In this document: positions 31,951 to 39,785 of the stretch, in pieces
Numbering within the stretch: the first letter of the stretch is position 1
How the letters are laid out: the number at the start of each line of letters is the position of its first letter
Assembly (NCBI GenBank): GCA_019423745.1
Contig: JAHZAV010000018.1
Coordinates: forward strand, 1-55,249
Reading direction: 5' to 3'
DNA from: Lachnospiraceae bacterium
Lineage (GTDB): Bacteria > Bacillota > Clostridia > Lachnospirales > Lachnospiraceae
Length of the DNA: 55,249 bases
Notes under the pieces: model-generated
What the model was told of the DNA's origin: nothing
Databases searched by the model: none
Seen by the model: the letters and a program-made list of their open reading frames with translations, nothing else
Position numbers and translations under genes: made by a program

Positions 31951-33300
31951 ATGATGAATGCTCATATCGAAATGCCGGATGATGTGAAGGACATTATCGG
32001 GACGTTACAAAAAGGCGGATATGAAGCTTATGCTGTCGGTGGCTGTGTGAGGGATTCAATACTGGGAAGACTGCCGGAGGATTGGGATATTACCACGTCC
32101 GCTATGCCTGAAGAGACCAAAGCTTTGTTTGAACGGACGTTTGATACTGGTATCGAACATGGAACAGTGACTGTTTTAAAAGGAAAAACAGGATACGAAG
32201 TTACCACATACCGGGTAGATGGCGAGTATGAGGACAGCCGACATCCCAAAGAGGTTAGTTTCACCCGCAGTCTTAAGGAAGATCTAAAAAGAAGAGATTT
32301 TACTATTAATGCTATGGCCTATAATGATGAACAGGGGCTGGTAGACATATTTGGCGGTTTGAGAGATTTGGAGAGCCAGATTATTCGTTGTGTGGGCGAT
32401 GCAAAAGAACGTTTTTCAGAAGATGCTCTTCGCATTTTGAGAGGGATCCGTTTTGCCGCACAGTTGGGGTTTGATCTGGAAGAAAATACGAGGGAAGGAA
32501 TGAGAGAATTGTCCGGTACCTTGGCCAATATTAGTGCAGAACGGATACAGACGGAGTTAGTAAAAACTTTGGTTTCTGAGCGTCCTGATTTTTTGAGGGA
32601 AGCCTGGAAGCTGGGTATAACAAAAGTCTTTCTTCCGGAATTTGATCTTCTCATGGAAACAGAACAGGAAACACCTCACCATATGTATAATGTGGGGGAG
32701 CATACACTTCACGCGCTGAAGAACATTCGGGCGGACAAAGTACTTCGGCTGACAATGCTCTTTCACGATATAGGGAAACCTGCTTTGAAAACGATAGATT
32801 CAGCTGGAGTTGCGCATTTTAAAAAGCATGCTTCCAAAAGTGAAGAAATTACCAAAGATGTGATGAGACGGCTGAAATTTGATAATGATACAATCAGAAG
32901 GACCGCTAAATTAGTATGTTATCATGATTTGCGGATGCCGGCATCTCCGGCAAATGTACGGCGAGCTATGAATCGCATAGGGAAGGAACTTTTTCCTCTT
33001 TATCTCGAAATCAGGCGGGCAGATGTCCTGGCGCAGAGCATGTACCTGAGGGAGGAGAAGCTGAATGCTATCCGAGAGGTGGAGGAAATTTATAAGGAGG
33101 TTCTTTCCGCTGAACAATGTACTTCTGTAAAAGAGTTGGCAGTTAATGGCAGAGATCTGATTATGGCGGGAATCCATCCCGGCAGAGAAATGGGAGAGAT
33201 TCTTGATCAACTTTTGGAAGAGGTAATTGAAATGCCGGAAATGAATATAAAAGAGAGACTCCTTGAAAGGGCCAAGGAGATTTACCGCTGTTCTTCATAA
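31951..33300 (+). CDS. cca: CCA tRNA nucleotidyltransferase with HD domain
   Basis: A class II nucleotidyltransferase of about 449 residues that builds or repairs the tRNA 3' CCA end. It has the catalytic GGCVRDSILGRLPEDWDITTS (the two metal Asp residues in DWD), RDFTINAMAYN, and the base-selecting region EDALRILRGIRFAAQLGF. A C-terminal HD domain follows (TMLFHDIGKP). AAAGGGG ends at 31944, so ATG 31951 (spacing six) is preferred over 31945. The tRNA-Gly genes in this window lack CCA, so the organism depends on this enzyme for them. Confidence 0.94.
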   Translation: MMNAHIEMPDDVKDIIGTLQKGGYEAYAVGGCVRDSILGRLPEDWDITTSAMPEETKALFERTFDTGIEHGTVTVLKGKTGYEVTTYRVDGEYEDSRHPKEVSFTRSLKEDLKRRDFTINAMAYNDEQGLVDIFGGLRDLESQIIRCVGDAKERFSEDALRILRGIRFAAQLGFDLEENTREGMRELSGTLANISAERIQTELVKTLVSERPDFLREAWKLGITKVFLPEFDLLMETEQETPHHMYNVGEHTLHALKNIRADKVLRLTMLFHDIGKPALKTIDSAGVAHFKKHASKSEEITKDVMRRLKFDNDTIRRTAKLVCYHDLRMPASPANVRRAMNRIGKELFPLYLEIRRADVLAQSMYLREEKLNAIREVEEIYKEVLSAEQCTSVKELAVNGRDLIMAGIHPGREMGEILDQLLEEVIEMPEMNIKERLLERAKEIYRCSS

Positions 33301-33319
33301 TGTAATTTATGGTATTCTG

Positions 33320-33348
33320 TCATATTACCTGAACTGACGTCATACATT
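33320..33348 (+). promoter_or_regulatory. Sigma-E-type (mother cell) promoter
   Basis: TCATATT (33320-33326), 14 bases, CATACATT (33341-33348). Both elements match the Bacillus sigma-E consensus (KMATATT, CATACAHT) at every position with the usual spacing. The CotS-like gene starts 40 bases downstream. Confidence 0.72.
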
Positions 33349-33387
33349 AAACAGAACATGATAATGTAGAGTGCAGGGGAAGGTAAT

Positions 33388-34377
33388 ATGCAGGATTACG
33401 AATTAAGTATATTGGAACAATATCCAATCATAGTAAAGAGCACCCGCAAAACAAGGGGTGCATTTTTTTGCGATACGAATCAAGGCTTCCTGCTGCTTAG
33501 GGAGGCCGGGATGTCAAAACGGCGAGTCCTGGCAATGCAGGAGCTGTGCAGTCATCTGGAAGAAGAAGGATATGCGCGGACAGACCAGTTGATTCCAAAT
33601 GAGCTGGGAGAATTTGTAAGTACCTCTGAAGAGGGAAGAAATTATATACTGAAGCGTTGGTTCCGAGGACGGGAATGTGATATCCGAAAGGGAAAAGAAC
33701 TTTTGGAAGGAACAAGTAACCTTGCGCATCTGCATCGTTTTATGACAGGAATACCAGGAGGAGAGAATGCGGCAAAATGTGAAATTCAGGATGAATATGC
33801 CCGCCATAATCAGCAGCTGAAAAAAATACGGAAATTTATGAGGAATCAGTCTCCTTTGGGAGAATTTGAAATGGAGTTTCTCAAGTCTTTTGACAAAATT
33901 TTTCAATGGGCAGAAGCCGCTTTTGAGGAAGCTAAGAGAATGCCTGGTGATAAGATTTTCCAAGATTGTGTGGATAGAGGGATTATGATTCATGGAGATT
34001 ATAACTATCACAATATTTTGATGACAGATGAAGGGATTGCGACCACAAATTTTGATAAATCAGGTTATCATATCCAGGCGGAAGATATTTATTATTTTCT
34101 CAGGAAAGCTATGGAAAAACAAGGATGGAATATCCGGGCAGGCGGACATATGTTAGATGCATATAATGCCATTCGGCCACTGACAAAGGAGGAAGAAAGT
34201 TATCTAAAACTACGCCTGGTTTATCCTGAAAAATTTTGGAAGTTGGCAGATGCCTATTATAGGTCTAATAAAGCATGGATTTCAGTGAAAAATGTGGAAA
34301 AATTAAAAATTGCAATTCGTCAAATTGAAGAAAAAAGACAATTCCTGGAGGCGGTTTTTTCCTTCCGGTTAGGGTAG
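33388..34377 (+). CDS. CotS-family spore coat protein, kinase-like fold
   Basis: A 329-residue protein of the CotS/aminoglycoside-phosphotransferase-like fold. The catalytic loop MIHGDYNYHNILM is present, but the metal-binding DFD motif that should follow reads TNFDKSG, with Asn for the first Asp. NLAHLHRFMTG and IYYFLRKAMEKQGW match CotS-like proteins. CotS is a Bacillus spore-coat component. A perfect sigma-E-like promoter directly upstream supports expression in the mother cell. GGGGAAGG precedes ATG 33388. An alternative reading is a small-molecule kinase, which the Asp loss argues against. Confidence 0.82.
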   Translation: MQDYELSILEQYPIIVKSTRKTRGAFFCDTNQGFLLLREAGMSKRRVLAMQELCSHLEEEGYARTDQLIPNELGEFVSTSEEGRNYILKRWFRGRECDIRKGKELLEGTSNLAHLHRFMTGIPGGENAAKCEIQDEYARHNQQLKKIRKFMRNQSPLGEFEMEFLKSFDKIFQWAEAAFEEAKRMPGDKIFQDCVDRGIMIHGDYNYHNILMTDEGIATTNFDKSGYHIQAEDIYYFLRKAMEKQGWNIRAGGHMLDAYNAIRPLTKEEESYLKLRLVYPEKFWKLADAYYRSNKAWISVKNVEKLKIAIRQIEEKRQFLEAVFSFRLG

Positions 34378-34389
34378 TTGTTTGCGTAC

Positions 34390-34419
34390 TTGTAAAGAGA
34401 GGCGAATTTGTTGTATAAT
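34390..34419 (+). promoter_or_regulatory. Promoter of phosphoglucomutase
   Basis: TTGTAA (34390-34395), 18 bases, TATAAT (34414-34419). Confidence 0.65.
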
Positions 34420-34455
34420 AAGTACCATAGAAAAACCACCAGGAGGTATTATATT

Positions 34456-36192
34456 ATGGAATACAGGGAAAAGTACGAGGAATGGCTGTCCAATCCTTAT
34501 TTCGATGCAGATACCAAAGCAGAACTCAGAGGAATTGAAAACGATGAGAACGAAATAAAAGAACGTTTTTATAAAGACCTTGAATTTGGTACAGCAGGAC
34601 TTAGAGGTATCATTGGAGCAGGGACCAACCGCCTGAATATTTATACGGTGCGTAAAGCAACACAGGGACTTGCAAATTATATTTTGAAAAAGGGAATGGA
34701 AGCAAAGGGCGTAGTGATTGCTTATGATTCCAGAAACATGTCACCGGAATTTGCAGATGAAGCTGCATTGTGTCTGGCGGCCAATAAGATCAAAGCATAT
34801 GTGTTTGAGTCTCTTCGTCCGACCCCGGAACTGTCCTATGCGGTGCGTCATTTGGGATGTGCTGCCGGAATCAACATAACAGCAAGCCATAATCCTCCGG
34901 AATATAATGGATATAAGGTGTATTGGGAGGATGGAGCTCAGATTACACCGCCTCATGATAAGGGAATTATGGATGAAGTAAAGGCAGTGACAGATTATAA
35001 TAATGTAAAAACGATGACTCTTAAGGATGCCCAGGCGGCAGGCCTCTATGAGACAATTGGAGCAGCGATTGATGACAGTTATATCGCAGAACTGAAAAAG
35101 CAGGTTATTCACCAGGATGCAATTGATGCAGTTGGGAAAGATTTGAAGATCGTATACAGCCCTTTGCATGGAACAGGAAATATTCCAGCCAGACGTATTT
35201 TGAAAGAACTTGGATTTGAAAATGTTTATGTAGTAAAAGAGCAGGAACTGCCGGATGGAAATTTCCCTACAGTTTCTTATCCGAATCCGGAAGCGGAAGA
35301 AGCTTTTGAACTGGGACTGAAGCTGGCAAAAGAGGTGGATGCAGATTTAGTTCTTGCAACGGATCCGGATGCAGACCGCCTTGGTGTTTATGTAAAAGAT
35401 GCAGGAACTGGCGAGTACAAGGTTCTTACAGGTAATATGTCTGGATGCCTTCTGGCAGATTATGAGATTGGACAGCGCCAGGCTGTGCAGGGAGGCCTTC
35501 CGGAAGACGGATATTTGATAAAAACAATTGTTACTTCTAATTTGGCAGATGCGATTGCAAAAGGCTATAATATTGGTCTGATTGAGGTGCTGACAGGTTT
35601 TAAATACATAGGTCAGCAGATTCTTGGATTTGAGACAAGCGGAAAGGGAACTTATCTATTTGGTTTTGAGGAAAGCTATGGATGTCTCATCGGAACACAT
35701 GCAAGAGATAAAGATGCAATCGTTGCTACAATGGCACTTTGTGAGGCGGCAGCATATTATAAGACACAGGGTAAAACATTGTGGGATGCGATGTTGGATA
35801 TGTATGAAAAATACGGATATTATAAAGATGCGATTCAGTCTATTACACTGAAAGGAATAGAAGGATTGCAGAAGATTCAGGAAATCATGGATACCCTTCG
35901 GAAAAATCCTCCGAAAGAAGTAGCCGGATACCAGGTGCTCAAAACAAGAGATTATCAGGCAGATGAAATTTTGGATGTGGCAACAGGCGAAAAGACAAAA
36001 ACCGGTCTGCCCAAATCCAATGTGCTTTACTATGATCTTAATGATGATGCATGGCTTTGTGTAAGACCTTCTGGAACAGAACCTAAAGTCAAATTTTATT
36101 ATGGCGTAAAAGGCACATCTCTGGCAGATTCTGACGAGAAATCAGAAAAAATGGGAAAAGATGTTCTGGCAATGATAGACCAGATGCTTTAA
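34456..36192 (+). CDS. pgcA: Alpha-phosphoglucomutase / phosphomannomutase
   Basis: A 578-residue alpha-D-phosphohexomutase that interconverts glucose 1-phosphate and glucose 6-phosphate. The phosphoserine lies in GINITASHNPPEYNGYK, the metal loop is ATDPDADRLGV, the sugar-binding loop is FGFEESYG and the phosphate-binding loop CVRPSGTEPKVKFY. It would supply GlgC with glucose 1-phosphate. ATG 34456 has AGGAGGT eight bases upstream; the frame opens earlier at 34408 but that stretch holds the promoter. The symbol follows the Bacillus homologue. Confidence 0.94.
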   Translation: MEYREKYEEWLSNPYFDADTKAELRGIENDENEIKERFYKDLEFGTAGLRGIIGAGTNRLNIYTVRKATQGLANYILKKGMEAKGVVIAYDSRNMSPEFADEAALCLAANKIKAYVFESLRPTPELSYAVRHLGCAAGINITASHNPPEYNGYKVYWEDGAQITPPHDKGIMDEVKAVTDYNNVKTMTLKDAQAAGLYETIGAAIDDSYIAELKKQVIHQDAIDAVGKDLKIVYSPLHGTGNIPARRILKELGFENVYVVKEQELPDGNFPTVSYPNPEAEEAFELGLKLAKEVDADLVLATDPDADRLGVYVKDAGTGEYKVLTGNMSGCLLADYEIGQRQAVQGGLPEDGYLIKTIVTSNLADAIAKGYNIGLIEVLTGFKYIGQQILGFETSGKGTYLFGFEESYGCLIGTHARDKDAIVATMALCEAAAYYKTQGKTLWDAMLDMYEKYGYYKDAIQSITLKGIEGLQKIQEIMDTLRKNPPKEVAGYQVLKTRDYQADEILDVATGEKTKTGLPKSNVLYYDLNDDAWLCVRPSGTEPKVKFYYGVKGTSLADSDEKSEKMGKDVLAMIDQML

Positions 36193-36247
36193 ATCGTCAC
36201 AAAAACCGGGAAACCTCTGGAATACAGGGATTTTCGGGGATTTTCCC

Positions 36248-36276
36248 TTGACAAACAAAGGGAAAAACTGTATAAC
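36248..36276 (+). promoter_or_regulatory. Strong promoter of the HU gene
   Basis: TTGACA (36248-36253), 17 bases, TATAAC (36271-36276). The ~105-base leader is long for a 91-residue protein. Confidence 0.82.
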
Positions 36277-36289
36277 TTTATTGAAAGGT

Positions 36290-36322
36290 GCCGCCGTTAA
36301 AGGGAGCTGGCTTTAAAGCGGC
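36290..36322 (+). promoter_or_regulatory. Stem-loop in the HU leader
   Basis: GCCGC (36290-36294) pairs with GCGGC (36318-36322) and TTAAA with TTTAA inside it, with a small internal loop and a ten-base apical loop. No T run follows, so it is not a terminator. It may stabilise the message or bind a regulator. Confidence 0.5.
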
Positions 36323-36386
36323 AATGTTTGAAGATTGAATAGAATTGAATAAGGGTTCTATTATAAGACAGAAGGAGGAGTTATCC

Positions 36387-36662
36387 ATGAACAAAACAGA
36401 ATTAGTAGCAGCAATTGCAGAACAGGCAGAATTGTCTAAAAAAGATACTGAAAAAGCACTGAAAGCTTTTATTGATGTAGTTACAGAAGAATTGAAAAAA
36501 GAAGAGAAAGTACAGCTGGTAGGATTCGGAACTTTTGAAGTAAGTAAGAGAGCAGCAAGAGAAGGAAGAAACCCGCAGACAGGAAAGACAATGAAAATTG
36601 AAGCTTGCAAAGCACCAAAATTCAAAGCTGGAAAAGCTTTAAAGGATGCTGTAAACGCATAA
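36387..36662 (+). CDS. hup: DNA-binding protein HU
   Basis: A 91-residue histone-like protein that bends and compacts DNA. It matches HU throughout: MNKTELVAAIAEQAELSKKD, VQLVGFGTFEVSKRAAREGRNPQTG (the DNA-contacting arm with the conserved RNPQTG) and the C-terminal FKAGKALKDAVN helix. ATG 36387 has AAGGAGGAG six bases upstream. The strong promoter and terminator agree with an abundant protein. Confidence 0.97.
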   Translation: MNKTELVAAIAEQAELSKKDTEKALKAFIDVVTEELKKEEKVQLVGFGTFEVSKRAAREGRNPQTGKTMKIEACKAPKFKAGKALKDAVNA

Positions 36663-36691
36663 TTCTGAAATTTTATGTGTAGATATAACGA

Positions 36692-36726
36692 GGATGGCAT
36701 TGCGAAAAGCAGTGCCATTCTTTTTA
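36692..36726 (+). terminator. HU terminator
   Basis: A 10-bp stem (36694-36703 with 36709-36718) with loop GAAAA and then TCTTTTTA. Confidence 0.88.
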
Positions 36727-36750
36727 TGTAATAAGTGGAGGTTGAATAGG

Positions 36751-36990
36751 ATGAGATTGGATAAATTTTTGAAGGTTTCCCGATTAATCAAGAGAAGAAC
36801 TGTGGCAAACGAGGCATGCGATGCTGGACGTGTTCTTGTTAATGGCAATGTTGCCAAGGCATCAGTGAAAGTAAAAGCGGGGGATATCATAGAAATTCAG
36901 TTTGGAACAAAGACAGTAAAGGTAGAGGTTTTGGACATAAAAGAGACAACGAAAAAAGATGAGGCCAAAGACTTGTTTAAATATTTGTAA
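36751..36990 (+). CDS. rqcP: S4-domain RNA-binding protein, RqcP-like
   Basis: A 79-residue protein that is little more than an S4 domain: MRLDKFLKVSRLIKRRTVAN, DAGRVLVNGNVAKASVKVK, GDIIEIQFG. The Bacillus homologue RqcP (YlmH/YabO group) helps the RqcH pathway that tags stalled nascent chains with alanine. The gene lies just before yabP, as yabO does in Bacillus. GGAGGT is eight bases before ATG 36751. Confidence 0.88.
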   Translation: MRLDKFLKVSRLIKRRTVANEACDAGRVLVNGNVAKASVKVKAGDIIEIQFGTKTVKVEVLDIKETTKKDEAKDLFKYL

Positions 36991-37016
36991 TAATTTATGA
37001 CTGCCTTTCATATGAT
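36988..37016 (+). promoter_or_regulatory. Candidate sigma-E promoter of yabP
   Basis: TAATAAT (36988-36994; 6/7 to KMATATT), 14 bases, CATATGAT (37009-37016; 6/8 to CATACAHT). The Bacillus yabPQ genes are in the sigma-E regulon. The -35 element lies over the stop codon of the preceding gene. Confidence 0.42.
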
Positions 37017-37033
37017 TATCAAGAAAGGTTGTG

Positions 37034-37324
37034 ATGACAATGGAAGAAAAACAGGCTGGGAGAAGCCACAAAGTAGTGGTTAATAACAGAAAAGCGAGTC
37101 TGGTAACTGGAGTGCTGGATGTTTTATCCTTTGATTTGAATGAAATACTGTTAGAGACAGAGCAGGGAATGTTGATGGTAAAGGGGTCTGATTTGCATGT
37201 GAATAGGCTAAGCCTTGAAAAGGGGGAAGTGGATCTTGCGGGAACCATAGACAGTATGTCCTATTCGGAGGTACATGCGCCTGGTAAACAAAGTGCTAAT
37301 ATTTTAAATAAGCTTTTCCGGTGA
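37034..37324 (+). CDS. yabP: Sporulation protein YabP
   Basis: A 96-residue YabP/YqfC-family protein: SHKVVVNNRKASLVTGVLDV, SFDLNEILLETEQGMLMVKG, DLHVNRLSLEKGEVDLAG. In Bacillus it is needed for proper coat or cortex assembly in the mother cell. AAAGG precedes ATG 37034 by five bases; GTG 37031 and ATG 37040 are alternatives. It is followed by yabQ four bases later, the conserved order. Confidence 0.93.
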   Translation: MTMEEKQAGRSHKVVVNNRKASLVTGVLDVLSFDLNEILLETEQGMLMVKGSDLHVNRLSLEKGEVDLAGTIDSMSYSEVHAPGKQSANILNKLFR

Positions 37325-37328
37325 TGCC

Positions 37329-37682
37329 ATGCCTGAAATCAGAGCAGAAGGAGCTGCGTTTTTAGTGGCAGTTCTTTCCGGAATGACTTTGTACTGTGTT
37401 TACACTTGTATAAGATTATTCAGGCGAATCGTGCATCATACCCTTTCTGCTATTGCGGCGGAAGATTTCCTTTTTTGGACAGGAACAGCTGTATATTTGT
37501 TTGTGCAAATTTACCATACTAGTAATGGTAGTATACGATGGTACTTTGTACTAGGTGTTGTATTGGGAGGAGTTTTTTTTCATCAGATGTCGAAATTTAT
37601 CTTAAAAGTCCGAAAAAAAATGTACGGAAAAAGGAAGAAGGATTCTGAAAAAAGTATTGAATTAAACTGTAAAAAAAGATAA
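37329..37682 (+). CDS. yabQ: Sporulation membrane protein YabQ
   Basis: A 117-residue membrane protein with about three hydrophobic segments (AAFLVAVLSGMTLYCVYTCI, FLFWTGTAVYLFVQIY, WYFVLGVVLGGVFFHQMS) and a basic tail rich in Lys. It matches YabQ, a spore cortex protein. No clear ribosome site; translation is probably coupled to yabP, whose stop lies four bases upstream. Confidence 0.9.
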   Translation: MPEIRAEGAAFLVAVLSGMTLYCVYTCIRLFRRIVHHTLSAIAAEDFLFWTGTAVYLFVQIYHTSNGSIRWYFVLGVVLGGVFFHQMSKFILKVRKKMYGKRKKDSEKSIELNCKKR

Positions 37683-37730
37683 TATAAAATATAATAACCA
37701 GAGAAATCTGGCAGACGGGTGAGTATAATT

Positions 37731-38054
37731 ATGAGTGGTATTAAACAAAAGAATCGTGTGAGGCAGCAGAGAAAACGTGTGCAGCAACATAAGAGAAGTA
37801 TGTTGGGCATCAGTATTGTAATTATGTTGATGGTAATTGTTGTCTCTGTAAGCAGTATTGGGCTGCAGGCAAAGAACAAAGAATATCTTGCACAGGAGAA
37901 AGAACTGGAGGCGAGTATTCAGGAGGAAAAGGATCGTGCCGAAGAAATCAATGAATTAGAGGACTATGTAGGTACGGATGAGTACATAGAGCAGACAGCC
38001 AAGGATAAACTGGGTCTGGTTCATGATAATGAGATTATTTTTAAAGCAAGATAG
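37731..38054 (+). CDS. divIC: Divisome protein DivIC / FtsB-type septum initiator
   Basis: A 107-residue bitopic protein: basic N-terminal tail (SGIKQKNRVRQQRKRVQQHK), one membrane helix (about 25-45), then a coiled coil (KEYLAQEKELEASIQEEKDR) and the C-terminal YIEQTAKDKLGLVHDNEIIF typical of DivIC. It works with FtsL and DivIB in septum formation. GGGTGAG is seven bases before ATG 37731; a GTG at 37719 overlaps that site. Confidence 0.9.
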   Translation: MSGIKQKNRVRQQRKRVQQHKRSMLGISIVIMLMVIVVSVSSIGLQAKNKEYLAQEKELEASIQEEKDRAEEINELEDYVGTDEYIEQTAKDKLGLVHDNEIIFKAR

Positions 38055-38105
38055 AACGGGTACTTTAAAGAATATATAAATAGAAAATGATTAGTAAAAT
38101 ACAAA

Positions 38106-38147
38106 AGATAAGCTTCGGGAAGTGATTTCCGGAGCTTATCTTTTTGT
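38106..38147 (+). terminator. Terminator after divIC
   Basis: GATAAGCT and AGCTTATC pair at the base (38107-38114, 38133-38140) with further GG/CC pairs inside, followed by TTTTTGTT. Confidence 0.82.
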
Positions 38148-38230
38148 TACGTAATAGCGGGAAACGTTGTTTGCTATATGCAAATGTCTTCCGGCGGGTA
38201 TTACAGATGTATGGGCAGGAGAGTATGAAC

Positions 38231-39637
38231 ATGAATGAGATAAAAGAAAAGGGGCTGTTTATTAATCCATATGTAATACAGGTGGATCGTTTTGCCAATT
38301 CACTTCGGCATCTGTCCGAAACTTTTTTGAGTCTGGAAGAATATCATCAGACTTTTACCAGAGATGAGATTGAGGATATGTTTGTAAAAGTTTCGGAGAG
38401 AGTATGTTTGAATTGCGAGAAAAAGGAATGGTGTTTAAAAGAAAACCAAGCCCGAACCAGACAAATGGTTTATCAGATTCTTGCTACAGCAGAGGAATAT
38501 GGAGCGGAGATGAATATAGAGGTCAAAAGGGAACTTCAGAAAAAATGTATCATGGCGCCTAGATTTCTTCGAGAAACATTGGAAATATTCGGAATTGAAA
38601 AGCAAAGGATGATATGGAATCATAAAATGATTCTGAATCGAAAAGGGTGTGCAGTACAGATGAACGCGTTCGCAGAACTGATTCAAAGTGCTGCAAGGGA
38701 GTTGGATGCGGGGATTTGTATGGACGACCGCTTGGAGAAGAGGGTGAAGGTGGGGATGAAAAGAATTGGCCTCAAACTTTTGAGCAGTGTGTTCTTTCTG
38801 ACAAAGCAAGGAAGATATGAGGTGCATTTAACTTTAAAAGCTCAGAAGGGTGAGTGTGTGGCATCGAAAGAAGCCGCAGGAGTTCTCTCGTCTTGCATGG
38901 GGAGAGGAATGCTTCTTTTAAAAGGGGAAAGCCCTGTGATTGGTGAAGAATACAGGACAATCGTTTTTATGGAGGGGGCAGGATTTTACACGCTGCAAGG
39001 TGTGGCAAAGATTGGAAAGGGATGCGATAAAATATCGGGAGATACTTTTTTGATGACAGAATTACCGGGAGGAAAAGAAGGGGTTGTTTTATCGGACGGG
39101 ATGGGATCTGGTGAAAGTGCCTTCAAAGAAAGTGCAATGGTAGTGGAACTTCTGGAAGAGCTTTTGGGGGCGGGGTTTCCGCCGGAGACGGCAATCTGTA
39201 TGTTGAATACTGCGTTGGTGGCAGGGCGTGAGGAAGTTCGTTTTTCTACAGTGGATATGTGTATTTTTGATCTTTATCAGGGAACATGTGAACTTTTTAA
39301 AGCAGGAGCATCCGTTACGTTTGTTCGAGGGAAAGGGAAGGTAGAAAAGATCAGCTCTGCGTCCCTGCCGGTAGGGGTAGTACAGGAATTGGAGATAGAA
39401 CGAACCAGCCGTCAGCTGGAAGATGGAGATTTTGTGGTAATGGTAACAGACGGAGTGTTAGACGCCCTTCCGGTGGGAGAGCAGGAAGCTATGTTGGGAG
39501 CGTTGATTGGGGGAACATCGATCTGCAATCCGGAAGAGCTCGCTCATTACATATTAGAACAAGTGTTAGAACTTTCAGGAGAAATACCGGCGGATGATAT
39601 GACAATATTGGTTGTGGGCATGTGGAAAGCAACATAG
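38231..39637 (+). CDS. spoIIE: SpoIIE-type PP2C phosphatase without membrane domain
   Basis: A 468-residue protein matching the cytoplasmic part of SpoIIE, the phosphatase that activates the forespore sigma factor F by dephosphorylating SpoIIAA. The Cys cluster CLNCEKKEWC and RTRQMVYQIL belong to the central region; the PP2C domain has the metal Asp of VLSDGMGSGESA (about 289), VMVTDGVLDALP and PADDMTILVVG. The ~330-residue, ten-helix N-terminal membrane domain of Bacillus SpoIIE is absent, and a terminator directly upstream leaves no room for it. CAGGAGAG is about seven bases before ATG 38231; earlier in-frame ATGs are weaker. The place in the yabPQ-divIC-tilS-hpt-ftsH block is the normal one. 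Confidence 0.9.
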   Translation: MNEIKEKGLFINPYVIQVDRFANSLRHLSETFLSLEEYHQTFTRDEIEDMFVKVSERVCLNCEKKEWCLKENQARTRQMVYQILATAEEYGAEMNIEVKRELQKKCIMAPRFLRETLEIFGIEKQRMIWNHKMILNRKGCAVQMNAFAELIQSAARELDAGICMDDRLEKRVKVGMKRIGLKLLSSVFFLTKQGRYEVHLTLKAQKGECVASKEAAGVLSSCMGRGMLLLKGESPVIGEEYRTIVFMEGAGFYTLQGVAKIGKGCDKISGDTFLMTELPGGKEGVVLSDGMGSGESAFKESAMVVELLEELLGAGFPPETAICMLNTALVAGREEVRFSTVDMCIFDLYQGTCELFKAGASVTFVRGKGKVEKISSASLPVGVVQELEIERTSRQLEDGDFVVMVTDGVLDALPVGEQEAMLGALIGGTSICNPEELAHYILEQVLELSGEIPADDMTILVVGMWKAT

Positions 39638-39785
39638 TTATTGTAAAAGAGAATGCCGTAGGGGGCCGCTTGCTTTTTTTGTGGAAATTCTATATATTAG
39701 GAATGACAATTCAGGATATGTTAATATACGGACGCCGTGATGGAGAGTATCACTGACATTGACGCGAAAAGAAGCGGGAGAGCAG

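Noticed and set aside
36210..36248. Direct repeat GGGATTTTC twice before the HU promoter
   Set aside because: Two nearby copies in an A/T- and G-rich stretch with no conserved position; no evidence that it is an operator.
37588..37594. A further TGTCGAA (and another at 24295-24301) as Spo0A boxes
   Set aside because: Both are single copies inside coding sequence (yabQ and dnaD), away from promoters, and such 7-mers are expected by chance.
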